From positions 1 to 64,000 of the forward strand of contig NW_025955151.1 of assembly GCF_022376445.1 (NCBI RefSeq): a DNA stretch of 64,000 bases, in the 5' to 3' direction. The first letter of the stretch is position 1. Each line of letters opens with the position of its first letter. Under the pieces are notes generated by a model. The model did not search any database. It had not been told where the DNA came from and saw nothing but the letters and a program-made list of their open reading frames with translations. The position numbers and the translations under genes were made by a program. Shown piece by piece: positions 11,671 through 22,460 of this stretch. Source of the DNA: Fomitopsis serialis (taxonomy: Eukaryota; Basidiomycota; Agaricomycetes; Polyporales; Fomitopsidaceae).

Positions 11671-14600
11671 GAGCCCATTCAGTGGAAAACCTCGCTGTTA
11701 ACGGTACAGCCGGAGTGCGTTTCGACCGTTGCAAACGGTAGGGCCGCCTCCGGCCGGAGTAGTCCGGGTCTACCGTTAGCAACAATGCACCGCTTGCAAC
11801 AGGCCGGCCGGGCTTTTGGCCGGGGTAATGTACCTGTTGTAAACAGTCCGGCTGGATAGGCAACGGTCCGGCCGGACCCATACAACATCACTGCAAACAG
11901 GCCGGGTGGAGGGCAGGGTTAGCACATGCAACAGAGCGGCCGGCCGGTCCACGTTGCAAACAGAGCGGCCGGACTCAGGCCCCACCACTTCAAATGTTCC
12001 GGCCAGGATAAAATCCTTTCATTGCAAGCGGACCGGCCGGAGTGAAGTCTATCTGGTCCAGAATGGGTTGGCCAGCCTAAACAAACTGACTCCACGAACA
12101 GGCCGGCCGGGCAGGAGTTGTCCTGCTTCAAACGGTCCGGCCGGTCACAGCCCCCTGGGGGCTATTGAAATACTATATGTATTATGCACCTATGGGGTAT
12201 ACCATCATTAGTAGATCACAGCATAATTTTCCCATGACTTAGGGATGCCTAGTGAAGCTGCAAAACACAAAACAGCCCCACTGGCTGGCCAAATTAACTG
12301 GCCAGAGATTTCACTCACCCAGGTTTTTGCTTTACTGGCCATAAAATTAGCCAGGTTGTCCCTACAGGGCCAAATCAATAGGCCGGACATTTCAAAACAT
12401 TGGCCGGGCATTTTAGTTCATTGGCCGAAGCTTTTTCTCACTGGCCGAAGCTTTTTCTCACTGGCCGAAGCTTTCACTTCATTGGCCGAAGCTTTTCTTC
12501 ACCGGCCGAAGCTTTGGATTGACCGGCCGAAGCTTCTACTTCACCGGCCGGCAAAAACGGCCGGTGCTCGGCAAAAACGGCCGGTGCTCGGCAAAAAATG
12601 GCCGGCCGGGCTGTTGAATTACTATATGTGGAAATGTGGTATTGTCTGGAAGCCCTTCATTCATAGAGTCTAGTATTGATTTCCTAGTGTCCAAAGGTAC
12701 ATAGTTAGGCCAGGATATGTGAGACAAGATTTACTCACAGGCTTCTTTGCAAAACATGTTATTCAACTGCTGAAGCCAATATTCTTTGCCCACACTGTTT
12801 GACTATCTAGAATATGTTATTTCAATGCATAGAGTAGATTCCCAAAAGGAATAGTCTTATTCTTCGAAGCTGAATGCAGAACATGAGATAAGGGGTAAGG
12901 TATAGTATACATGTCAAACCATGTTGACTTCCTGCAGCCAATCTACATTCCAAACACAGTTTCACAATCTAGAATGGTTCATTTACACACAAGGAGTGAG
13001 TCGTCCAAAGGAATAGTCTTATTCACATGAGCTGAATGTGGTACAGAGTTAAGGGGACTCGGATCATGCACAGGCCGGACCATCTCCTATGAGGATTGGC
13101 CGGCCGGACCATTACCAACAGTGGGTAGATGTTTCTGTGCCATTCTTGATTGCCAAACCTTGTGGGCAAAGCATATTGGCTTCAGGATGTGAACACAGTA
13201 TAACATGTATACCCATATACCCACCCTCACCTTAACTCTGTGCTGCCTTCAGCTTGTGTGAATAAGACTATTCCTTTGGAGGACTGATTCCTTGTGGGTC
13301 AATGAACTATTCTAGATGGTAAAACACTGTTTGGAAAGAACATTAGCTGCAGGAAGTCAACATGTATACCATACCTGTATACCCCTTATTTGTTGTCCTG
13401 CATTCAGCTTCAAAGAATAAGACTATTCCTTTTGGGGATCTACTCTATGCATTGTGATAACACATTATAGATTGTCAAACAGTGTGGGCAAAGAATATTG
13501 GCTTCAGGAATTGAATAACATGTTGTGCAAAGAAGCCTGTGAGTAGTAAATCTTGTCTTGCATATCCTGGCCTAACTATGTGTTCTTGAAAACTAGGAAA
13601 TTGATACTAGACTCTGCGAATGAAGGGCTCCCAGACAATACCACATTTCCACATATAGTAATTCAACAGCCCGGCTGGTTTTGCCCACCGGCCGGCCATT
13701 TTTTGCCGAGCACCGGCTGTTTTTGCCGGCCGGTGAAGTAGAAGCTTCGGCCGGTCAATCCAAAGCTTCGGCCGGTTAAGAAAAGCTTCGGCCGGTTAAG
13801 AAAAGCTTCGGCCAATGAAGGAAAAGCTTCGGTCAATGAAGTAAAAGCTTCGGCCAATGAAGTAAAAGCTTCGGCCAGTGAATTGAAAGCTTCGGCCAAT
13901 GAACTAAAATGCCCGGCCAATGGTTTGAAATGTCCGGCCTATTGATTTGGCTGGTGGCAGCTTCACTAAGCCCCTTTAAAATGTGGGAACACTATGTTGG
14001 GCTCCATTAGTGATGGTCTTACATATACAATGATTCAAATCACACTCTGTATCATAATACAATAGGCCGAAGGTTTTTGAATGCCCTCGGCCAGTGTTTT
14101 CATGGCTGGCCAGTGAGCTAACAGCTCAGGCAATGTGATAGGGCATGCACTGTGGACATATAATACATGCTACTAGTAGGCTGTTCTAAGGGAGTATGGT
14201 CTATTGTTGACTGGCCCAGCCAATATTGGGACACAATACTGTTGCCCGGCCGGACCATTACCAATGGATGGTGCCACTGCCCGGCCGGACCGTTACCAGT
14301 GTGGAGTGCTAGATTATATGGCCTGGCTAGCCTGCTATCAATGTGGAAAAATGGTCCGGCCGCTCCGTTGCCAGCAAGAGATGATGCAACCCGGCCGGTC
14401 TGTTATTAGCCAGGGAGCATGTGCTCCGGCCGGCCCATTGCAACTGGTGAACTATGCACTCCGGCCGGCCCATTACAAATGAAGGATCCCATTTCCCGGC
14501 CGGTTCGTTACCATAGGAGAAAGAGTATCCTGGTTGATCTGTTACAATTAAAACCCCTTATTGCCCGGCCGGTCCATTGCCAGCAAGACACTAAATGGCC

Positions 14601-14819
14601 CCCCTGTTCAGACAGAAAATAGGTGCCCTAGGGATACACCGGCCGGACCGTTTGAACTGGTTTGAGATATGCTCGGCCGGCTTGTTTGAAACCAGTCCGG
14701 CCGGCCTGTTTGCAACAAGGAAATCACAGCTCCGGCCGGAGGCGGCTCTACCGTTTGCAACGGTCGAAATGCACTCCGGCTGTACCGTTAGTATCGAGTA
14801 GGTACCACTGAATAATGTG
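11671..14819. mobile_element. Foldback element 1, 3,149 bp, non-coding, same end-type as the giant element
   Basis: It starts GAGCCCATTCAGTGG and ends with the complement of CACATTATTCAGTGG, and is flanked by a perfect TGACAGT duplication. The arms are near mirror images around a centre at about 13.1 kb. Each arm holds, from outside in, GGTCCGGCCGG-type repeats, an array of GGCCGAAGCTTT (12410-12540; mirrored 13740-13910) and two or more GGAATAGTCTTATTC sub-repeats. No coding capacity is visible. It interrupts the first exon of the dioxygenase-like gene. A copy in the same orientation starts at 61627. Confidence 0.9.
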
Positions 14820-14826
14820 TGACAGT
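14820..14826. repeat. 7-bp target-site duplication of foldback element 1 (right)
   Basis: TGACAGT, identical to 11664-11670. Confidence 0.88.
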
Positions 14827-14840
14827 CGCCTCAGCAGCAT

Positions 14841-15160
14841 TCTCAGCCAGTGTTAGGACTCAAAGTCTGAATAGAGGAGAGAAGCCCGGTGGGTCCGGCA
14901 CTACCCTTGGGCTCGGGTGGGACTTAGATGAGTTTCTGATTCGCCGGCGTGATGGTCGGGACGAACATGATACACCATTTCCTACTATTGTCTACCACGG
15001 AACGCGCCGCGTCAACCGCCTATTTTTTGACGACACTCGAAGCGTAGCGTATCTGGATCTCGTTACTTATGGGCATGTAGATGTGAGACCAAGATCGCAA
15101 AGACGCAGAGTCAGATGTCTGGACAGGCCTGGGACGACATGAGCATAAGACGAGCTCAAA
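14841..15160. other. Short unassigned spacer
   Basis: About 320 bp between the start of the dioxygenase-like gene and the end of the HAM1-like fragment. It may hold the promoter of the former. I see no motif strong enough to name. Confidence 0.4.
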
Positions 15161-16013
15161 TGATCGTGAACGCCGCTGAGTGCCACGTCTCTCCTTTCGT
15201 CGCCTTGTCCGACCGTGACTGCGCTCGATTCGCCATGCTCTCGTGGCGGCCGACATCATCCTGCAGAATGGCCGAGTCACATTTCAACAAGACCTTGAAA
15301 GTGCCCGTCTTCGCGTCCGCCCTCGTCCTTATGCTGCAATAGCTGTGGAGACATGTCAGTCCCTGTGCCTCCCAATGACGAAAGAGGACAGATGCAACTT
15401 ACGTCCTGCAGCGCCTGTGTCCCGTTCCCGTCCACCTTCGCGGCGTCCATGCAGTCGCGCACCGTCACGAGCTGGCCATCGACGTACTCCAGGCTTGTGC
15501 GCACTGTGATCGTGATCGTGTTCTGCACCTGCAGGAGGTCGTGCTTGCTGTCTTCAATATTGAAAATTTGAGTGTGTTGACCTGATTTGCACGACTTTGA
15601 GCTGTTGCAATTCGGTAAGTCAGTTTGGTACTGTGATGACTACGAGAGATGGTGCGACGTACGTAGAGGGCAGATGAGCGATCCTTGCTTGAGCTCGCAA
15701 CTCGCGCGGTGACAGTGAGAGCATGCCCGCCAAGAATCACGTCTGCGATGCCCGAGTCACTGAGCTTTGGGAGCCCACTCTTGTTGCGGAAGTAGAATGA
15801 AACGTCGCGCATGTCCGCCTGGATCTGGCGGAATGTGAGCATGAACTCGCGAGGGCTCTCCTCTTGAATGTCATTGTACGGCGAGAACCTCATGAAGTTG
15901 TGCGCCTCGACGGTGACGAGGTTCGGGAAGAGACCCCCGCTGAGCGCGAAGTTCTCGATAACGAGGTCAAGCGCGTTCTCGGTATACTCGACGCACAGAG
16001 TCGGGATATTACC
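15160..16013 (-). pseudogene. HAM1-like (DUF4449-type) C-terminal fragment
   Basis: The minus-strand reading runs from about 16013: EYTENALDLVIENFAL, PNLVTVEAHNFMRFSPYN, TFRQIQADMRDVSFYF, GLPKLSDSGIADVILGG. After a short intron it continues with EDSKHDLLQ, RTSLEYVDGQLVTVRD and NGTQALQD. After another intron it ends TFKVLLKCDSAILQDD through TWHSAAFTII and a stop near 15163. These blocks follow the order I associate with fungal HAM1-like proteins with a BPI/DUF4449-type lipid-binding fold. The N-terminal part is missing: at the upstream edge the frame runs directly into a LINE reverse transcriptase. Introns are kept, so this is a DNA-level fragment. Confidence 0.6.
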
Positions 16014-16736
16014 CAACCTAGTATAACACGTCATCACATACGATTCCACCGACAGGCTTGCATTCGCCGTCCGGCGAGCGATCGCTACATGACGGTCAAC
16101 ATGCGCGGAGAAGATGTCTCGCGAGGTCGACAGGAAAGTTGTGCCAACGTAAGTATCCCTGTCGGCGAGGGTGATGTGCTTGCCATTCACCATGAGTGAT
16201 GGGGGTGACGACGGGAGTGGGCCGAAGATCATCAGCTGCGTCTTGGAGGCATTGATCGTCGCAAAGTTCAGCGAGCACCACCGCGCCAGTTCATCCATTT
16301 TTCGTTGCAGAGCCGCCAACGAGGTAGAGAAGAGCGCGATGTCGTCTGCCTGCTCGAGGTATACACATACCCCTCCTAGCCGGATGTCATCTTCGTGATC
16401 AGAGATGCGGAGGTCTGCCAGGAAGAGGATCCAGAGGATCGGTGATGCAGGATCACCTATGAGGATACCCGCCGCTGCTCGGAAGAAGTCAGACATGCGG
16501 CCGTCTGCGCGGACGACATACCGCAGTCGGGCGTAGAGCATCCACAGCCAGTCAAACAGTGGTCCCGAGAAACCTGCCGCGTGGAGCTTAGCCCATAGCG
16601 TAGGCTGATCCACAGATGGGAATGCATTCGAGTTGCAATGCGTCGCTATCACCCTCTCTCTCCGTCTCCCGCCGTCCTGTCGAGGATACCGGTAACACCG
16701 CGAGCCGCTGATCGAGAACCATACATAGGGATGCAT
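16013..16736 (-). pseudogene. LINE reverse transcriptase, 3'-truncated and fused in frame to the HAM1-like piece
   Basis: The translated segment shows a non-LTR reverse transcriptase core: NAFPSVDQPTLWAKL, GILIGDPASPILWILFLADL, the active-site strand LEQADDIALFSTS, then NFATINASKTQLMIFGPLP and DTYVGTTFLSTSRDIF. The Asp-Asp pair is intact; the preceding residue is Gln rather than the usual Tyr or Phe, which I believe is normal for this basidiomycete clade. The frame stays open for 423 codons because the RT joins the HAM1-like sequence near 16013 without a stop. The RT C-terminal domain and 3' tail are absent. Confidence 0.8.
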
Positions 16737-16743
16737 GGTCTGA

Positions 16744-17404
16744 TCATTCAGGCCAGTGCTCCAGAATGCGCAGGCGAACGTTTCCGCTACTGATGAGTTG
16801 CAGGGAGGCCACTGCGTAGTCGATCACCGTGCACCCGAGTGCCCGGAACGACGCGAACATCGACAAGCTATCTGCATCCTGTAGGTGAGTCCCATTCAAG
16901 ATGTCAAGGCCGTAGTCCCGACATAGCTGATGCAGTGCACGGCCATGCTGCGAGATAGGTGCGTCATCTGGGGAAGACCGGCAGGTCTCTTGGAAGGCGG
17001 ACACTGTCCCTGTGCGAGCGTTTAGGTCGCCTGCGAGTACCACTGGGACTTCCGGATCCCTGGTGGTAACAGCGAGTGCCCGCTCCAGGAGCTCAGATGG
17101 GCCAAGGGCAGACAGCGTGTACCAGTGAGAGTGGGGTGGAGGGATGTAAGCATTCAGCAGCCACAGCCCTGGTAGTCGCAGGACCATAACCTCGGACCCC
17201 CCCAGTTCCGGATGGTGTACACACGAAGGACCTGCTCGCACCAGTGCGGCAAGGACCCCGCCCGGCGCATTGAACGACGGTGTATCGACTCGCCCAGCTA
17301 CACAGCAGTCGTAGCCTTACGACGTCGAATTGGGCGAGGGCATTCCGGAACCGGTCACACCTCAAATTAAAAGGCAGATTGCCATGTACGTTCCAGCACG
17401 CCAC
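16744..17404 (-). pseudogene. LINE APE-type endonuclease domain (frameshifted)
   Basis: Minus-strand frames give an endonuclease/exonuclease/phosphatase fold upstream of the RT: start MACWNVHGNLPF at 17404, then in another frame LLNAYIPPPHSHWY and VVLAGDLNARTG, with TVIDYAVAS near the end. The N-x-H-G, Y-I-P-P and G-D-L-N-A-R signatures are those of LINE APE endonucleases. Two frames are needed around 17240, so at least one frameshift is present, and a further frame break separates it from the RT. Nicking activity is unlikely. Confidence 0.75.
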
Positions 17405-17485
17405 GCGTATATGAGCATCGCTCGCGGGCGGGCTAGGGTCGCATATTTAGCATTTTGATTTGAGACGTATAGTAGTAGTAACTGA

Positions 17486-18534
17486 CTACTGCACAACCTT
17501 CGCACGAACGGAAGGGAAGTCTCTGGGTGCGCGATTCCAGGCTTTCTCGAAGGCGACGGCCTCCTCCCTAGAGCGGAACAGGGCACGGACTGATGAAACC
17601 TCACTCTCCAGGAAGACACCGAGGATGGACGAGTCCTTGATACGGTTTCCTGCACGGACGATCGACGTGACATTCAGGACTGTTGACGCACGACACTGGC
17701 CTTCCAGGCCATCTTGCCGAAGAGGACCTGCGTGATTACCGTGGGTACGAGTCGCAGACGTATTCGAGCTTCGAGCGAGTGAAGGCCCTGCGGTGGTCGC
17801 CACCGCGCTATGTTCCGGTCTCGTCGACGTCTGTGCTTGACCGTCACACCTCTTTTTCGTCCATCCGTTCCGCTTCACGCATTTGTACGGCGGCCCGTCC
17901 TGCGCGGTGTCATTGTCGTACTCCGGGGAGCGGGCGTGACCTCAGGCACCACGAGGAGCAGGCCCTCCAGGACCTCCGGCGGCGCGGGGAGCGGGACCTC
18001 AGGCAACGGGAGCGGGACCTACGGCAGCACTGGGGCCGGCTGTTCCATCGGCCGGTGGACGCGAGATGGTCCATTCGTCGGGATGAACGGGGGCAGGGGT
18101 CCTCGGTGGAACATCTCGAGCGCACCGAGAAGGATGTTGCAGGGCAGGTTGGGTGGGTGGCGAGTATACTCTTGGATATCGGGGAGACGGTGGCATCACT
18201 GCTGCGTCGATGGAACAAGGAGATGGCGAATGAGTACGTACCCGCACGCCCCCGCCCTGCAGGAGTCGAACTTTTGTGGTGGTCGAGTCCGTCGACGCTA
18301 CGACCGCGTTGTGAGCATCTCTCAGCTCAGTGACATCGCGAGACAGTGAGCGGTGGGCGTCACGCAGCTCGAGCAAGTCGTGCGTGCGAGGACGCGAAGC
18401 TCGTCGAGGTCTTGCGCCGCCATCGACCGCATCACCCGCCTCGTAGTAGGAGGCGGAGGCGTGACAGGCGTCTTCGGGGCTGACACGAGCAGGACGTCCA
18501 CCGCGGTGTTGTGCTGCGAGAGGTTGCAGCACAT
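17486..18534 (-). pseudogene. LINE ORF1 remnant (RNA-binding type)
   Basis: Upstream of the endonuclease on the minus strand, broken frames encode a Pro/Ala/Arg-rich protein with a possible short coiled coil (HDLLELRDAHRSLSRDVTEL). A later segment resembles an RRM strand-helix (SSVRALFRSREEAVAFEKAW). This composition fits the first ORF of basidiomycete LINEs. Several stops and frame changes (about 18000, 17880) mark it as decayed. The LINE 5' end was not fixed. Confidence 0.55.
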
Positions 18535-19640
18535 GGTGTCAGCGCTACTAGCTAGGGATCAGGCCGCAATACCCACCTAGGATGTTGTGTGCCATCCAAT
18601 GGCAACGCTGCACCAGCGATCTCATCGTCCTCGTCCAGGGGAGGCGGCACAGGTAGGTCTGGGACTGTCGCTATGAGTGGGTCGAGTCCGCAAGAGAAGT
18701 CCTAAGCGCCGAGGCTGCGCCACCCAACGCTTGCCACTTCCAATCACTGCCCTTCCCCTCATGTCCTCCGAGTCCTCCCCGTCCCGCCCTCAACTCTGGC
18801 CTGCTCGCCACCGAGCTCTGGTACACACAAGCGAGCTCATCCGAAAGAATCGGGGCGCACGCATCGGCTCGCTGCACGCCTCAAGACCACGCTGTACACG
18901 ACTGTAACGAGCTCCAGCGATCTGCCAAAGGCGTTGCTGGAGGCTCGCACAGGAGAGTCATGCAGGGAGGAGAAGCGGGCATGGCCAGCAGGGCCAGCGA
19001 TACAGGTGAGTGCCACGCTTGTCACCTCGATCCCATAGTCGACCCGACAAGCGAACGCTCACCGACGACGACCGGACGGAGGCGAACACAACGGAGACGA
19101 ACACGACGGAGATAGTCCCGGTGCGCGTGCGCTCAAGTAACGCCAGCACAGGCCCAGTAGGCATGCACTGGCCAAGCCTCAGCCCGCCGCACCCGGATGC
19201 GACGGGTTGCATGCTGCCGACTCCAGGTAAGCGAATTAGTAGGCGAGCAGATGGGCGAACTACCGTGCAGGCAAGCGAGCGATGGTGCGGGCGGGCGAAC
19301 TAGTGGAGAAGCTGGCGATCTAGCGAGTAGTTGGGCGAGCAGTTGGGCGGGCGAGCAAACGGACGGGCGGCAGACGGGTGGCCAGACTAGTGATGCACGG
19401 ACTTAGAAACTAGCCCATAACCATATATAGTCTTATATTTTGCGGACTTTCTTGGCAGCTTAATGTAACCTAGCTAGTTATCTTAGATTCGGTCGAGCTA
19501 GGCTTGACTAATTGATATAGCCGGTCATAAGCTAGTTATAACCTAACTTCACAAAAGTCGGTTATAGTCGGTTCAAGTCGACTAGAGCCGACCAAAGCTG
19601 GCAAAAATCTAGTAAAAGGGACCCAACTCCAACCGTGTAG
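18535..19640. other. Unassigned interval upstream of the LINE
   Basis: No supported gene. At 19190-19400 there are GCGAGC/GGGCGA-type imperfect repeats. At 19400-19620 an A/T-richer stretch has several GTCGGTTATAG/GTCGGTTCAAG-like repeats and CTAGTTATAACC variants. It may be transposon debris. Confidence 0.45.
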
Positions 19641-22080
19641 GCCTTGTACGGTGCTACCCAGACCCTATCCGGATTCACCGCCAGTGTTGGCGGTGAACCG
19701 CGGGTTCATCTATGCCTACCGTTTTCTTGCCCCCTCCTGCTCGCTCGCTCTCGCGTGTTTCTACCACCCCCCTGGCCCTCACCCGTGCCCTGCCCTTGCC
19801 GTGCCCTCCGTCCTCGCCCTCGCCCTAAATCCGCTCGCAATCGCCGCGTGCGTCGTGTTCGCAGTCACCATGTGTCGCGTTCCCGTCTGCTGGCCCTGCC
19901 CGTTGTCACCGACCCATCCTCGCCCACCATCCACCTCTGTGGTCATCACCCACCCTTTGCTCATGCGCCCGTGGTTCGCTTGTCGGCCGTGTTTCCGCGG
20001 TTCTGCGTGTGCGTTCGCCGGTCGTGTCTGCGTGCTAGGAATTCGCCCAGAGCGCTCGCGGTCGGTGTGTGCTGTCGCCACCAGTGCTGTCATCTGCCAG
20101 CCCATCCGCCCGCCTGATCCCTCGCTCGCCTGCCCACTCGCCCATTAGTTTGCGCGTCCACTCATGCCGCCGCGTAGGGATGGACACGGGTACCACCGCG
20201 GGTGCGCAGGGCGTATACCGCACCCGCGACCCGGGTACCCGTACCCGCGGGCGGTGTTACCCGTACCCTACCCGGGTTCACTGCCAGTGTTGGCGGTGGA
20301 CCGCGGGTTGGGGTACCTCGGTGATACCTGCGCGGGTGTCGGCTTGTTGCCTGCACCCGCCGTCCTCCCCGTCCTCCCTGCTCGCTCGCATTCGTGTGTT
20401 CGCACGTCCCTGCTTCTCACGCACCATCTGCACGCTCTCCGACGTGCTCGCTGTTGCTCCCGTACCCACGGCGCGCTCGTCAGCTGCGTTTGCACGCCGG
20501 GCCCTGGCCCTGTGTGCTCGTGGTTGGCGTGTTGCGCACGACCCGGCCCTGTTCACCGTCGCCATTTGCTGTCCTTCGCTCACGCACGGGCGGTTCGTTC
20601 GTTGGTCACGCTTGCGTGCTGGGCATTTGCCCCGTGCGCTCGTGGGCGGCGTGCGTGTTGTCGCCCGCTTCTGGGCCCGCCCGCCTGTTTGCCCGCCTGC
20701 GTACGCGTTCGTCGGCCGTGTGTGCATGCTGGGCATTGGCCCGGCGCGCTCACGGTGGGCGTGTTATATGTGGTGGCGTGCCCTGTCCCCACCTATTCGG
20801 TTGGTCCGTGCGCGTGCTGTAAGTTCGTCAGCTGCATTTGCACGCAGGGTCTTCGCCCTGTGTGCTCGCTGTCGGCGCGACACACCCTGTCCCCGCCAGT
20901 TCATCCGCCCACTCTTGGACTCACCTGCCCGCCTGCTCATCCACCCGCCCGTCTGCTCGTTCTCCTGCACGTCCCCTCGCCTACCCACCCGTCCACTTGC
21001 TCGTCCGTCCTCTTACCCGTCCGTCCGTCCGTCCGCTGCTCTCCCGCCTACCCGTGTTCGTCGACTGTGCCTGCGTGCTGGGCATTCGCCCGGCGCGCTC
21101 GCGGTCGGCGTATACTGTGGCCTGTCCTCTCGCCTGCTCGCCCGTCCAGTTGTCCGCCCGCCTGCTCGCCGGCCGTGTTTGCGTGTGGGGCACTGGCCCT
21201 ACACGCTCGCGATCGGCGTGTGTTGTGCGCATCCCGGCCCTGGCCATTGTCGCCGCCTCCCGTCTCCTACTCACGCGCGCGTGCGGCCGTGTGTCGTCCC
21301 CTGATTGTGTGCCCGCCGACTCGCCCGCTTGCTCGGGTACCTACCTGCCCGCCCGCTCGTGTACCCGCCCGTCCGCTATCCCGCTTCCCCGCCCGTTTTT
21401 CGACTTGCCTGCCTGCCTGCCTGCGGGTGCGTTCGATGGCCGTCTCTGCGTGCTGGGCATTCGCCCAGCGCGCTCGCGGTTGGCGTGTGTGCCGTCGCCC
21501 CCTCTCTCGCCCGCATGCCCACTGACCCACTCGTCTGCTCGTCAGCTCACCCACTGACCTACTGCTTGCCCACTCACCCACCTGCCCTGCCGACTGCCCT
21601 CCTCTCTGCTCGCCAGCCCGCTCGTTGACTCATCCGCCCGCCGTCTGTCCGACGGTCGTGCCTGCACGCAGGGTATTGGCCCTGAGTGCTCGCGGTCGTC
21701 GCACTGTACGTCGCCGCGTCCTGTGTCTACGTTAGTGGGCTCGTTCGCGTGCGTCTGTACTCACCGATGAGCATTCGCCCTCGCCCGCCCTCGCCCGCCA
21801 CATGTCGCTGCGACCTGTGTTCGCGGTTAGCTCACATGCTCATGCGCGTCTTCACGCACCCTCGTCCCATACCATCCGTCACCCGCGCGCCCGCCGACCG
21901 TTCGTCGGCCCCGTCTGCACGCAGGGCATTGGCCCAGGCCGTAGCCGTGCACGTCGCGTTCTATGTCGCGCCCTCGGTGTGCTTGCTATGCCGCCGAGGT
22001 CGGAGTAGGAGACGGGGTTGTGCTTGTGCACGCCCGAGCCCGAGCCGCGCGTCGCGCGTGGATGTTGAGGACGTCGCAAC
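19640..22080. repeat. GC-rich irregular minisatellite block
   Basis: About 2.4 kb of C/G-rich DNA where GCCCGCCCGCTCGT-type units alternate with a recurring core close to TGCTGGGCATTCGCCCGGCG. The core recurs at about 20029, 20617, 20730, 21072, 21450, 21668 and 21920, with diverged forms near 20844 and 21184. It is followed by CGCTCGCGGTCGGCGTG. Spacing is irregular (about 110-380 bp), so this is a dispersed-unit array rather than a strict tandem. Long open frames on both strands are composition artefacts. The style matches the 3.1-4.2 kb intron of hAT-0. Confidence 0.75.
20171..20345. mobile_element. hAT-type terminal remnant
   Basis: The stretch begins TAGGGATGGACACGGGTACC and continues with repeated ACCCGCGG, GGGTACC and ACCCGTACCC, the usual look of hAT sub-terminal DNA. 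A diverged relative with the shared phrase CGCCAGTGTTGGCGGTG lies at 19678. No matching far end or target duplication was found. Confidence 0.45.
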
Positions 22081-22083
22081 TAG

Positions 22084-22460
22084 GTGGCGACACCAGAGGG
22101 AGGAGGTGAGGCAACCTCTCGAGCGACACGTTTGGGCGCTCGCAAGGTTGCTTCTTATGGCAATGTTAAACCGCCAAGGGTCTCCTACACTGCGCAATAC
22201 CGCAGCAGCGACGAGGAGATAAGTACCTGCGCGGACGCGCCGTTCGTAGACTATACCCGAGGGCCGGGTGTGCTGCCACCAGTGTACCCAAGCATACATT
22301 CCAACACACCGATAGCAGTACGTAGTGCCTACATTACAGTACAGTGTCCAATAATGCATAGAGAATAACTAAATAGCTTTCCACTGTTGGCTCTGGGACC
22401 TAAGACTTCGTGCTTGTGAGCAATCAAATTAATCGAACGAGCAATAGTTTGTGGGCTTAC
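22084..22460. other. Spacer downstream of the kinase gene
   Basis: No gene is supported. It should contain the 3' UTR of the minus-strand kinase gene. Confidence 0.4.

Larger units (their letters stand above)
10261..14840 (-). pseudogene. 2-oxoglutarate/Fe(II) dioxygenase-like gene, split by a foldback element
   Basis: The reading starts at ATG 14840-14838 (MLLRRLS), meets the 3.1-kb foldback insertion, and resumes at 11670 with VHTEYSAVYRSS. Clean introns follow (11.57 kb; 11.39-11.36 kb), then a long open exon (11.36-10.94 kb). After that comes FHAMYVDGIRPARTGY. The C-terminal half contains FDGGELVLYEAGLVVPLRHG, then SLTHFNLHYKGRRASI. This matches the second half of a 2OG-Fe(II) oxygenase: a Gly-Gly-Glu-Leu strand, a late His as metal ligand and an Arg for 2-oxoglutarate. 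The layout recalls fungal TET/JBP-like enzymes, which are linked with transposons in basidiomycetes. The first metal-binding HxD is uncertain; a candidate HVD lies near 10720-10730 in a frame that depends on unresolved splicing. The insertion in the first exon should inactivate the gene. Confidence 0.5.

Noticed and set aside
11366..11881. A 171-codon minus-strand frame across the left border of the foldback element
   Set aside because: It mixes element terminal repeats with a real exon in a different frame; the splice-consistent reading belongs to the dioxygenase-like gene.
16340..16370. QADD in the LINE RT as an inactivating mutation
   Set aside because: The two Asp residues are kept and LEQADD is, to my knowledge, normal in this basidiomycete LINE clade.
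20069..21525. Open frames of over 400 codons in the GC-rich block
   Set aside because: Cys/Ala/Arg/Pro-rich low-complexity text in all frames of a minisatellite; no domain and no start context.
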